In this document: positions 22,852-31,188 of the stretch, one piece after another
How the letters are laid out: each line of letters opens with the position of its first letter
How positions within the stretch are numbered: position 1 is the stretch's first letter
Assembly (NCBI GenBank): GCA_043770095.1
Contig: JAYVIR010000089.1
Coordinates: 1 to 38,023 of the forward strand
Reading direction: 5' to 3'
DNA from: JBGSUZ01 sp043770095
GTDB lineage: Bacteria > Bacillota > Clostridia > Peptostreptococcales > Acidaminobacteraceae
Length of the DNA stretch: 38,023 nt
Notes under the pieces: generated by a model
Databases searched by the model: none
Seen by the model: only the letters and a program-made list of their open reading frames with translations
Told to the model about the DNA's origin: nothing
Translations under genes and position numbers: made by a program

Positions 22852-25155
22852 ATGTTAACCCACTGGTTTAATCGATTAACCGATCAATTTTTCTTTATGA
22901 GGCTTCGAACCCGAGTCATTCTCTATATGATGTTGTTCCTCATTTTAGGAAGTTCTGTTTTTGTGCTTTATAAAGACTATGAAAGCAATTTGGCCATTCA
23001 ACAGCAGCAGCATATGCTCAGCATTTCAAAATCGATTTCCAGAAGCATTGAACTTTTTATCAGTGAGTCTGTGGACAGCATGAAAATTTTGACGCTTGAT
23101 AGCGCTTTTGTTGCTGATCTTTCTCAAACCCCAACGGCTTTGGAAAAGCATCGTTATACTGAAAAATTAAAAAGCTACAGCATTGCTGAAGGCAGTCCCC
23201 TTTTTGGCGCTTACCTTTTTGACACTAAAGGCAACATGCTTTCCTACTATAGTCAGGGAAATGCTATTTCCTCCGTTCTAAAGCAAGAGATCAAAACGGC
23301 AACCATCCGAAAGGCTCCTTATAAGGGCATTGCATACTTAGACCCAAATCGCCGCACTTTTATATTGAATATCTACGAGCCCATCTTTAAGGATAAAACC
23401 TTTATAGGTACCTATTGCGTTTCCATTGACTTGAACGTCATTTATGACAAACTCATTGACCCTGTTCAAATTGGAAAGAAAGGCTATGCCTTAGTCAAAG
23501 ACCAAAAGGGCACCATCATCATGCACAAACTCAAAGACCAAGTGGGCATCAACGTCATTGAAACGCGAAAAGCGATGTATCCTAATTTAGACTTTAAAGA
23601 ACTCGAAGCGCTGATCAATGTGCAACTTAAAGGCAATGAAGGCACTTCTATTTACCACTCCTATTGGTGGGCGGATCAAAAATTAGAAAAAGCGAAAAAG
23701 CTAAGTGCCTTTTCGCCAGTCGATTTAGGGGATCATTTTTGGGTGGTTGCACTCACCATGTCTTATGACGAAATCCAAGTGCCTATGAATCAATTTTTGT
23801 TCGGCATTTTTTTCATTGCCTTATTTGTAGCAGTGGTGTTCCACTTCTTTATTCAAGCACTCACCAAAGCACGAAAAAGCAAGGAGGAACTTGAACAAGA
23901 AACCCAATATTTGAAAATGCTTAACGAGTCTAGCGAACAGCTTCGTCTTCAAGAAGCGGAGCTTTATCACTCTCAGAAATTGAAAATGATCGGTACACTC
24001 GCAGGAGGCATCTCTCATGATATCAACAATCTTTTGACGCCCATTTATGGCTACTCAGAGCTTCTACTAAGTCAAATGACTCCTGAACATGTTTTCTTTG
24101 AAGAAATCTATGAAATCTATGCCGCATCGAAAAAGGGAAAGGATTTGATTGAACAGCTCCTTCTTTTCAGCAGAAAAGACAATGGCATGACCAGCGTGTC
24201 ACTTGTGGACATGAATCAGGTGACTTCAGAAACCATACGACTGCTTAAAACGATTTTGCCCAAAAATATCAATATTATCACGAACTTAGAACCGAACTGT
24301 GGTCTGGTCAAGGCAAACTTCACCCAACTGCATCAGGTTATTTTCAACCTTTGCACCAATGCCTATCAAGCCATAAAAGAAGAAGGTTGTCCTAAAAAAG
24401 AAGAGACCATAGAAGTGACCTTAAAAAAGATTCCAGTCTCTTTAATCAATGACCTCTCACCAAAAGAAGAAGAGTCTTATAATTTTGTGGAACTCAGCAT
24501 TTCAGATACGGGTTGCGGCATGGACTCTAGCACCAAAGAACGTATTTTTGAGCCATTTTTCACAACAAAGGATATTGGAGATGGCACCGGACTTGGTCTC
24601 TTTGTCGTCAAAAGTATTATTGACAAATACGGCGGTCAAATTCACGTTGATACAAAACCAGGTCAAGGCAGTACTTTTAAGGTCTACTTCCAAATCGCCT
24701 CAAATACCGACACCGTTGATCAAAACGATGCACCTTCATCGCCACATAGTGCTCCCCTGCACAACCTTAAGCCGCTCAAATTGCTGATTGTAGACGACAA
24801 CGAAACCGTCATTCGACTTCTCAGAAAAGGGTTGGAATTCTACGGATACGAGGTTGAAACAGAAATCAGCAGTGTTAAAGCACTAAAGCGTATTCGAAGC
24901 ACACCTGATGCCTTTGATCTTTTGATTACAGACTATATGATGCCCGACCAAAACGGCATTGAACTTGCTAAAAAAGCCAAGCGTATTAAAAAAAATCTGG
25001 GTATCGTTCTGATGACTGGCTTTATGGATGAGGATCAAGTGGTAAGCGCCGCTCACAGCGCAATAGACACCTTTATCCTTAAGCCCATTGAAATAGCAGC
25101 TTTATCAGAAGCGCTTCAAAACGTATACATTCAGTATTTCCCTGCAAATTTGTAA
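22852..25155 (+). CDS. Hybrid sensor histidine kinase (dCache - HisKA - HATPase - receiver)
   Basis: From ATG 22852 (7 bases after AAAGGAG; an upstream TTG at 22807 lacks a site) the protein has 767 residues. Two membrane helices (21-40 and 316-336) bracket a dCache-like extracellular sensor. A coiled linker leads to HisKA with H389 in GGISHDINNLLTP, HATPase_c with N503, DTGCGM and GTGLGL, and a C-terminal receiver with D694 in LITDYMMPDQNG and K744. It is divergent from the citrate cluster and followed 10 bases later by an OmpR-type regulator, so it probably senses extracellular citrate or a related acid; that is inference. It is unlike the CitA type, which has a PAS-like sensor and no receiver. 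The receiver may act as an intermediate or phosphate sink. Confidence 0.92.
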   Translation: MLTHWFNRLTDQFFFMRLRTRVILYMMLFLILGSSVFVLYKDYESNLAIQQQQHMLSISKSISRSIELFISESVDSMKILTLDSAFVADLSQTPTALEKHRYTEKLKSYSIAEGSPLFGAYLFDTKGNMLSYYSQGNAISSVLKQEIKTATIRKAPYKGIAYLDPNRRTFILNIYEPIFKDKTFIGTYCVSIDLNVIYDKLIDPVQIGKKGYALVKDQKGTIIMHKLKDQVGINVIETRKAMYPNLDFKELEALINVQLKGNEGTSIYHSYWWADQKLEKAKKLSAFSPVDLGDHFWVVALTMSYDEIQVPMNQFLFGIFFIALFVAVVFHFFIQALTKARKSKEELEQETQYLKMLNESSEQLRLQEAELYHSQKLKMIGTLAGGISHDINNLLTPIYGYSELLLSQMTPEHVFFEEIYEIYAASKKGKDLIEQLLLFSRKDNGMTSVSLVDMNQVTSETIRLLKTILPKNINIITNLEPNCGLVKANFTQLHQVIFNLCTNAYQAIKEEGCPKKEETIEVTLKKIPVSLINDLSPKEEESYNFVELSISDTGCGMDSSTKERIFEPFFTTKDIGDGTGLGLFVVKSIIDKYGGQIHVDTKPGQGSTFKVYFQIASNTDTVDQNDAPSSPHSAPLHNLKPLKLLIVDDNETVIRLLRKGLEFYGYEVETEISSVKALKRIRSTPDAFDLLITDYMMPDQNGIELAKKAKRIKKNLGIVLMTGFMDEDQVVSAAHSAIDTFILKPIEIAALSEALQNVYIQYFPANL

Positions 25156-25165
25156 AGGAGTCACT

Positions 25166-25858
25166 ATGAAACAGCTAAAAGTCCTAATCGTTGAAGATGA
25201 AGAGTCTGTGCGAAAGCTCATTGCCAAAGTTCTTTCAAACGATGGCATTCTGACCTACCAAGCCGAGAGTGGCAAACAGGCGCTAGAAATGCTCAGCAAA
25301 TATCAATTTGATTTGGTCCTGCTCGATGTAGAACTTGGCGATATGACTGGTTATGAAATTGCTGTAGAAATCCGTCAAAAAGATTTGCAGCTGCCCACCA
25401 TTTTTCTCAGTGGCAAAACGGATGAATCTGATATTCTTAAAGGCTTAGATGTTGGTGCCGATAGCTATATTACAAAGCCATTTAGCCCCTCTATGCTGAG
25501 CGCTCAGGTAAAGTCAAAAATCAAGCGACGAAGGGAAATTTCTTACGTCCCTGTGGATTATAATTATTTGATTCGCGGCCCTTATAAACTCGACTTAAAA
25601 ACCTATGTGTTTTACAAAAAAGAAATGGAGGTCAAACTGACCTCCAAAGAATTAAAATTGATGAAGTTTTTTATGGAAAATCCCAATCAGGTTTTTTCCA
25701 AAGAGCAGATTTACCATCATGTTTGGCAAAGCAATGACACGGATGAAAATACCATCACCGTCTACATCAAATACCTTCGCAATAAAATTGAAGATGATCC
25801 TAGCAAGCCCAAGTATTTGCTTACTGTATGGGGCATTGGCTATCAGTTGCAGTTATAG
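25166..25858 (+). CDS. OmpR/PhoB-family response regulator
   Basis: The 230-residue protein has a receiver (acidic pair E10-D11, D54 in LLDVELGDMTGYE, K104 in ITKPFSPSM) and a winged-helix domain (about 135-230; LTSKELKLMKFF, ITVYIKYLRNKIED). It lies 10 bases after the hybrid kinase gene, with AAGGAG before the ATG, and is presumably its partner. Typical citrate regulators (CitB/DpiA, or CcpC in Bacillus) are of other families, so this is a different solution if it governs the citrate genes. The phased TTAAA array at 22660-22719 is a candidate binding site. A partial inverted repeat (ATTATC/GATAAT, 25901-25929) follows without a U-run. Confidence 0.94.
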   Translation: MKQLKVLIVEDEESVRKLIAKVLSNDGILTYQAESGKQALEMLSKYQFDLVLLDVELGDMTGYEIAVEIRQKDLQLPTIFLSGKTDESDILKGLDVGADSYITKPFSPSMLSAQVKSKIKRRREISYVPVDYNYLIRGPYKLDLKTYVFYKKEMEVKLTSKELKLMKFFMENPNQVFSKEQIYHHVWQSNDTDENTITVYIKYLRNKIEDDPSKPKYLLTVWGIGYQLQL

Positions 25859-25953
25859 AACCTTTTTTATTTTTCTTCATCAATTTTGAATATCCATATC
25901 ATTATCGGGTAATCATTAACCATGATAATAAAAAATAAAATAGGAGGTTTACT

Positions 25954-26457
25954 ATGCAAGTTATTCCTTATTTCTATTTCCCAGGCAACGCCGAAGAAGC
26001 AGCAAACTTTTATAAAATCGCCTTAAAAGCTGAAATTTCTGGTCTCATGCGCTATAAGGATCAACCTTATCCAGGCATGCCAGATGACATTGGCGAAAAA
26101 ATACTCCACCTTGAACTGATCTTTAATGAAAATACAATTTATATTTCAGACAGCATTGGTCAAAATACCATCGGCGACCATGTCCAAGTCAATCTTAATT
26201 GCGACACCGAAGAACAGATTCATTGGATTTACGAGCATCTCAAAGTCGACGGTACAATCAGCATGGAACTTCAAGACACTTTCTGGGGCGCTGTTTTTGG
26301 TTCTTTGATCGATCAATATGGTGTGCCGTGGAGCTTTAATTATCAAAAGTGTGTTGTTGAAGCAGATGCAGTAGCGGATATAGTAGAAATCCCGGAACCA
26401 ATTGACGCTTTAGATGAGGCTGTAGATTACGCCGAATCACTTATTACACCTGAATAA
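25954..26457 (+). CDS. VOC superfamily protein, PhnB-like, with acidic tail
   Basis: A 167-residue PhnB-type vicinal-oxygen-chelate protein: VIPYFYFPGNAEEAANFYK at the start, a central EKILHLELIFNENTIYISD strand pair, and FWGAVFGSLIDQYGVPWSFN closing the fold at about residue 130. A final 35 residues are acidic and helix-prone, beyond the usual domain end. The substrate is unknown; members of this group are often annotated as glyoxalase-like without proof. AGGAGG lies 7 bases before the ATG. It is a monocistronic unit ended by the terminator at 26510-26549. It differs clearly from the other VOC protein at 4674-5069. Confidence 0.85.
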   Translation: MQVIPYFYFPGNAEEAANFYKIALKAEISGLMRYKDQPYPGMPDDIGEKILHLELIFNENTIYISDSIGQNTIGDHVQVNLNCDTEEQIHWIYEHLKVDGTISMELQDTFWGAVFGSLIDQYGVPWSFNYQKCVVEADAVADIVEIPEPIDALDEAVDYAESLITPE

Positions 26458-26509
26458 TGCGTTGTAACTTCTCCCAGTGAAGTTTGGGTTTTTGTTATAA
26501 ATATATGTA

Positions 26510-26549
26510 AAAAAGGACTGTCTTAATTTTCATAAGACAGTCTTTTTTA
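26510..26549. terminator. Bidirectional rho-independent terminator
   Basis: GACTGTCTTA (26516-26525) and TAAGACAGTC (26533-26542) form a perfect 10-bp stem with a 7-base loop, flanked by an A-run and a T-run, so it works on both strands. It lies between the convergent VOC and cyclodeaminase-like genes. A weaker hairpin (AACTTC/GAAGTT, 26466-26484) lies just before it on the VOC side. Confidence 0.92.
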
Positions 26550-26569
26550 TTTCCCGTATATTTTAAATT

Positions 26570-27556
26570 TTAAACAAGATCTAAAAATTGCCCTTTATCA
26601 AGTTCAATCGCACGATCATAAACCATTCTGGCAACCGTATTGTCTTGTATACCCATCCCTGTTGAATCAAATATGGTGATTTCAACATTGTCTTCCCTCG
26701 AATATTTAGTAGAAAGTAGCAGTTCACCTATTTCTGCATGGATATCCTTTTCACTGATGATGCCAGCAATAAAAGGATTGCGGGTTTCGCCTCTTTGAAG
26801 GCACTGCGCTATGCTGTCTACTACAATTTTAGCATTTTTGAAAAGCATGGGATCTAGTTCCTGCTTACCTTCCATGTCTGCGCCAATTGCAATAATGTGT
26901 GTCCCTGATTTGATGCTTTTCGCCTTCACAATCGCTTGTTTTGAAGGTGTCGTCGTCACCACTATGTCCGAATTTTCTATAGCTTCGTCAGGCGTAGTGC
27001 AGATGATCACTTTTATGCCCATTGAACTTTCAATGTCATTTTTATACTGTTCTGATTCCCTATGAGATTGTGCCCACACCTTTATGGTTTCAATTGGCAA
27101 GACTTCTTTGATGGCTCTCACTTGCATTCTGGCTTGTCCACCTGCGCCAATCATTCCAACGGTTTTCGAATCAGGTCTTGCCAGTAATTTTGCTGAAAGG
27201 CCTCCCGCAGCACCTGTTCGATAAGCTGTAATCAAACTGCCATCCATGATGCATAAAGGAAATCCATTTTTTGCATCGTACAAAATAATGGTCGCAAGCA
27301 GCGTTGGCAGGTTGTAAGATGCTTGATTGTCCCAAAATCCAACTGCTGTTTTAACGGTAATGGATTCGTTTGTCTTAGAATAACAAGATTTGATATCCAA
27401 TTCGCCATTATGCTTTGGTACATCAATGGACACAATCGGTGGCTGAACGACAAGATTCATGCTAAAAGCTTTATAGGCTTCCTCAACTGCACTCATTGTG
27501 TCTTGCATATTCAATAGTTCGCTGACGTCTTGTCTGCCGAGTATTAAGGTCTTCAA
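26570..27556 (-). CDS. Ornithine cyclodeaminase / mu-crystallin family protein
   Basis: The 328 residues match the OCD/mu-crystallin family: NAD(P) site VGMIGAGGQARMQ (about 135-147), MDGSLITAYRTGAAGGLSAKLLA ahead of it, and DSTGMGIQDNTVARMVYDRA near the C-terminus. Members include ornithine cyclodeaminase, alanine dehydrogenase, ketimine reductases and opine-type enzymes such as SbnB, so the exact substrate is open. It overlaps the upstream aminotransferase gene by four bases (ATGA), so the two are coupled. A route in which the aminotransferase makes a 2-oxo or cyclic imino acid that this enzyme reduces, or the reverse, is plausible but inferred. Confidence 0.9.
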   Translation of the reverse strand: MKTLILGRQDVSELLNMQDTMSAVEEAYKAFSMNLVVQPPIVSIDVPKHNGELDIKSCYSKTNESITVKTAVGFWDNQASYNLPTLLATIILYDAKNGFPLCIMDGSLITAYRTGAAGGLSAKLLARPDSKTVGMIGAGGQARMQVRAIKEVLPIETIKVWAQSHRESEQYKNDIESSMGIKVIICTTPDEAIENSDIVVTTTPSKQAIVKAKSIKSGTHIIAIGADMEGKQELDPMLFKNAKIVVDSIAQCLQRGETRNPFIAGIISEKDIHAEIGELLLSTKYSREDNVEITIFDSTGMGIQDNTVARMVYDRAIELDKGQFLDLV

Positions 27557-28686
27557 AATACATCGCCTTCCAAATCCAGCGAAAGCAGATAGTTCTCAAA
27601 ATGCTGAAGATTTGTTTCAAACCCTTCTCTGCCATATCCCATACGGAAATACTGTCCATCAAAAGCATAGATATCCGATGCAAGAAGCAGAATGCCTGTT
27701 TCATCGACTAATTTGTCCACAAACTGCTCAATTGGCATTTTGATATTCATTTTATGGAAACCTACAGGGCCTGCGGCAGGTCTATTGTATACAAATAGCG
27801 ACTTAAACTTTTCGAAAAATTGATCCGCTGTCTTAAGGTTTTTTTCAACCAATGCCAAGTTCTTGCTCAAAATTTCGTCACTGTGTTTTAACGCGACAAT
27901 CGATAAAATTTCAGCGGTACTGCTGCTGCATATGCTCGTATAGTGCTTCATTTTTATCATTTTCTCAAGAATATCCTGGTCTTTAGTGGCAATCCAGCCA
28001 ATTCTAAGCCCAGCTAATCCATAAGCTTTTGACATAACGCCTAATGACACGCTTTTTTCGTAAAGGTCTGCAAACCATGGACGTTTGACGCCATCGAGCT
28101 CAAGACCTTTATATACTTCATCGCAAAAAACAGTGATATTGTGCTTTCGAGCGATTTCTGCAATTTTGATCATTTCTGCTTCTGTGAAGATAAATCCAGT
28201 TGGATTGTTGGGGTTATTCAAACAGATAAGTTTTGTGTTTGATTTAATTTGTGCTTCCAACTCATCAATATCCATAAACCAGCCGTTATCACCCTGTTTG
28301 ATGTGCCACTTGCTCACTTCGCATCCAATCGAATGGGCAACTTCATACAGGGATTGATATACAGGAAACTGACAGATGACATGGTCTTCTTGATTAAGAA
28401 AGGCATTCATGAAATTAAAGATTGGCTCTTGAGCACCGATGTGGACAATAATATTATCTTGATCCATGGTTGAATATAGTTTTGATATTTCTGCTCTGAG
28501 GTCAGGACTTCCTGCAACCTCTGTATAACCCAACCAACTGTCCATAAGAAGATCTGTTGCACCTGGCTCAAGCGCTAAGAGGTCTTTGACCGTCATGGAC
28601 TCACAATCTGACTGCGTCAGTAAATAAGGCGCTGTAAATTCATGTTTTCCAAAGAATACTTCAAGTTTAAAATCGTTTAATTTCAT
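27553..28686 (-). CDS. PLP-dependent aminotransferase, class I/II
   Basis: The 377-residue fold-type I enzyme has NNPNNPTGF (157-165), FCDEVYKGLE with D189, and the PLP lysine K220 in SKAYGLAGLRIGW with the conserved arginine. The overall sequence recalls the aminotransferase group often labelled capreomycidine-synthase-like, but the amino-acid substrate cannot be told from sequence. It is the first gene of a two-gene operon with the OCD-family gene (four-base overlap) and diverges from a MocR-type regulator. A GGGAGTGA motif precedes the ATG. Confidence 0.92.
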   Translation of the reverse strand: MKLNDFKLEVFFGKHEFTAPYLLTQSDCESMTVKDLLALEPGATDLLMDSWLGYTEVAGSPDLRAEISKLYSTMDQDNIIVHIGAQEPIFNFMNAFLNQEDHVICQFPVYQSLYEVAHSIGCEVSKWHIKQGDNGWFMDIDELEAQIKSNTKLICLNNPNNPTGFIFTEAEMIKIAEIARKHNITVFCDEVYKGLELDGVKRPWFADLYEKSVSLGVMSKAYGLAGLRIGWIATKDQDILEKMIKMKHYTSICSSSTAEILSIVALKHSDEILSKNLALVEKNLKTADQFFEKFKSLFVYNRPAAGPVGFHKMNIKMPIEQFVDKLVDETGILLLASDIYAFDGQYFRMGYGREGFETNLQHFENYLLSLDLEGDVF

Positions 28687-28753
28687 AATTTGTCACTCCC
28701 TTTTTTATTTACTATATAGACTTCAGCGTGTCCTATACACATCCAAAAAAAAA

Positions 28754-28807
28754 TTATAACCCAACCAAGTTGTCTTATAAGGATAACTCAACTCATTGTG
28801 TTATAAT
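28754..28807. promoter_or_regulatory. Divergent promoter region with three TTGxxTTATAA repeats
   Basis: TTGTCTTATAA (28770-28780) and TTGTGTTATAA (28796-28806) are direct repeats 26 bases apart; the inverse of TTGGGTTATAA lies at 28754-28764. The outer copies each contain a TATAAT -10 box: 28802-28807 on the plus strand for the MocR gene, and 28758-28753 on the minus strand for the aminotransferase gene. MocR/PdxR regulators bind such direct repeats, so this is the likely operator for both operons. Confidence 0.6.
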
Positions 28808-28844
28808 GACTTCAATCATATTCAAATAAAGAGGGGTGCTTGTT

Positions 28845-30311
28845 ATGAGTAAAAAAATAAACGATTACATTCATTTTGATTGGCTGCCTGATAAAACCTT
28901 GAAATTATCTTTAAGTGAACAAATTATAGGGCATATCAAAAAGAAAATCTCTAGCGGTGACTGGCTAATTGGGCAAAAGCTACCTTCTCAGCGCGAGCTT
29001 GCACAAACCCTAGGTGTCAACAGAAGCACCATTGTTGAAGTGTATTCGGAGCTGATTGCTTTAGGCATCATAGAAAGTCATTATGGCAAGGGAACGGTTA
29101 TCATCAATAGCACTTGGTCTCTTTTATTCTCAAATTTATCGCCAGAATGGTCTTCCTATATCGAATCTGGCATTCACAAAGAAAATCTCTCAACCATTCA
29201 AATAATTAACAAACTGGAATTCAAAGAAAATATCATCCGATTGGGCACCGGTGAAATGTCACCTGATCTATTTCCACACGATATGATGAAAAAAGTCTTA
29301 AACAAGATTCCAGCCCGCGCCCTTTCGCTTAATTATCTTGAACCACTGGGACTACTTGAACTTAGAACCGTTATCAGCAACCATTTGAGAATACATGGCA
29401 TTGATGCAAACCCGTCTCAACTATTAATTGTCTCAGGTTCTCTTCAAGCCCTTCAATTGATTTCAATGAGCATTCTAAAACCGGGGTCAAAAATTTTCGT
29501 CGAGGAACCGTCCTACATCAAATCGCTCAATGTTTTTGAATCCAGTGGCATGTCAATGAAAGGGGTGCCGATGGATCATTTTGGGCTAATGCCTTGGATG
29601 ATTGACGAAAAAAAACAAGACTTTTCTAATTCAATTCTTTATACCATTCCTTCATTTCACAATCCAACAGGCATTAACATGAGTCATGAGAGGCGGTTAG
29701 AGGTTCTTAATTGGTGTCAGTCTTATCAAGTGCCTATTATTGAAGATGATGTCTACCGAGAATTATGGTTTGAAAAAGAACCACCTTTGCCTTTGAAATC
29801 ACTTGATCAAAGCGGAAACGTACTGTATTTGGGCAGCTCGTCTAAATCGCTTGCCCCTGGACTTCGAGTGGGTTGGGTCGCAGGACCAGAAGCCGTTGTT
29901 GAAAGGCTTGGCGACATAAAAATGCAAACGGATTATGGTTCTAGCTCCCTCTCGCAATGGGCGCTTGCTGAATGGATTGAAAGTGGCTTATATAACGAAC
30001 ATTTGAGCGTTTTCAGAAAAGAACTCCTTCTAAGAAGAAATTTTGTGCTGACACTGCTAGACCAATATTTTAGCACACTTGCCACTTGGAATATTCCAGA
30101 AGGCGGTTTCTATATTTGGTTAAAACTTAACGGCAATGTTTCAACCGACAAATTATTTAAAGAAGCTATAAAAGACAACCTCCTAATCCATCCTGGAAGT
30201 TTATATAGTTTTAAAAAGAACACCTTTATCCGAATGTCATTTTCATATGCCAAATTAGAAGATTATGCGATTGGACTTAAACGATTGGCAGAAATAATTG
30301 GTCAGCTATAA
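28845..30311 (+). CDS. MocR/PdxR-family transcriptional regulator (GntR HTH - aminotransferase-like)
   Basis: From ATG 28845 (8 bases after GAGGGG; a GTG at 28836 overlaps that site) the protein has 488 residues. A GntR-type winged helix (about 20-90; LPSQRELAQTLGVNRSTI) precedes an aminotransferase-fold domain (about 130-488) with FHNPTG, EDDVYRELW and the PLP-binding K334 in GSSSKSLAPGLRVGW. Such regulators bind PLP and an amino acid or amine to control nearby metabolic genes. It diverges from the aminotransferase/OCD operon, its likely target. Its 3' end overlaps the converging MBL-fold gene by 6 bases. Confidence 0.94.
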   Translation: MSKKINDYIHFDWLPDKTLKLSLSEQIIGHIKKKISSGDWLIGQKLPSQRELAQTLGVNRSTIVEVYSELIALGIIESHYGKGTVIINSTWSLLFSNLSPEWSSYIESGIHKENLSTIQIINKLEFKENIIRLGTGEMSPDLFPHDMMKKVLNKIPARALSLNYLEPLGLLELRTVISNHLRIHGIDANPSQLLIVSGSLQALQLISMSILKPGSKIFVEEPSYIKSLNVFESSGMSMKGVPMDHFGLMPWMIDEKKQDFSNSILYTIPSFHNPTGINMSHERRLEVLNWCQSYQVPIIEDDVYRELWFEKEPPLPLKSLDQSGNVLYLGSSSKSLAPGLRVGWVAGPEAVVERLGDIKMQTDYGSSSLSQWALAEWIESGLYNEHLSVFRKELLLRRNFVLTLLDQYFSTLATWNIPEGGFYIWLKLNGNVSTDKLFKEAIKDNLLIHPGSLYSFKKNTFIRMSFSYAKLEDYAIGLKRLAEIIGQL

Positions 30312-31130
30312 TTCTAACACTCGACCAGTTGCCAAATACTCTATTCGTTCCTTCAATTGTGTTCTAAGCATTTCATAAGCACCTAATCCCGTGCAGTGTC
30401 CTGTGTAAAACTGAGCGCCGCTTTTGACCATTGCTTCACCCATTTGCCCAATTAAATTAGAATCCTCATAGTCATTATTGGTGGGTCTAAACAGATGAAA
30501 CCCGCCCATTACATAGTCTATCGGCTTCTCAACCTCTTGTTTTAAGTGATTGAGTATATTGACAAGGCCGCTGTGGGCACAGCCCACGATTAATAGTGAC
30601 ACGCCGTTTTCTTCAATGAGCAGACTCTGCTCGTGGGTGAAATTGTCTTGAATGATTTCACCTAAATGGTTCATTAGCATTTTCTGATTGCCCTCTAAGG
30701 GTAATTCTTTTCCAGCAATATCCGTGAATAAACTCAAAGTCTCATTTATCTTAAAGTCGCCTTTAACAAAGACAAAGCGTTCATTCTCACTCAGCGCTGA
30801 GTCCAAGCCAATGTCTCGTTTTTCGCCATTATGTTTGAGCGAATAATGAGGGTCAAACGCATTGTCTTTAAAATAAATTTTAGCCTTCTGATTTGCATTT
30901 AAAAAGGCTCCAAGTCCTCCACCATGGTCGTAATGCCCATGTGAAATGAACACCAAATCGACGTCTTCAACCGCAACGCCCATTTTCTTTGCGTTCTCCA
31001 AAAACAATTCTCCTTGACCTAAGTCAAAGAGAATTTTATGCGACTGCGTTTCAATATATAGGCTAAACCCGTGCTCCGATTGATAGGCATCCGAAATGGA
31101 TTTATTTTCAACCAAGGTAATGATTTTCAT
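30306..31130 (-). CDS. Metallo-beta-lactamase-fold hydrolase (COG1237-like)
   Basis: The 274-residue protein carries the MBL metal motif SHGHYDHGGGL (H64, H66, D68, H69), further ligand candidates in GCAHSGLVN and GGFHLFRP, and a C-terminal YTGHCTGLGAYEML. The pattern fits the group related to the methanopterin-biosynthesis enzyme 7,8-dihydropterin-6-methyl-4-(beta-D-ribofuranosyl)aminobenzene-5'-phosphate synthase, but bacterial members have no single known role. It follows the NapH-type Fe-S gene by 58 bases on the same strand and may be cotranscribed with it. A SD-like AGGAGGACTTGAAG lies 20-30 bases up, with weaker sequence directly before the ATG, so the start is likely but not certain. 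Confidence 0.88.
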   Translation of the reverse strand: MKIITLVENKSISDAYQSEHGFSLYIETQSHKILFDLGQGELFLENAKKMGVAVEDVDLVFISHGHYDHGGGLGAFLNANQKAKIYFKDNAFDPHYSLKHNGEKRDIGLDSALSENERFVFVKGDFKINETLSLFTDIAGKELPLEGNQKMLMNHLGEIIQDNFTHEQSLLIEENGVSLLIVGCAHSGLVNILNHLKQEVEKPIDYVMGGFHLFRPTNNDYEDSNLIGQMGEAMVKSGAQFYTGHCTGLGAYEMLRTQLKERIEYLATGRVLEL

Positions 31131-31188
31131 CGCTTTATTACTTGGCGGGTTAACTTCACTTCAAGTCCTCCTTTTTTACCGAAAAAAC

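Noticed and set aside
25901..25929. ATTATC/GATAAT inverted repeat after the regulator gene
   Set aside because: Not a terminator: it is followed by an A-rich stretch, not a U-run, and the inner pairing is poor. It could be an operator for the VOC gene, but the support is too thin.
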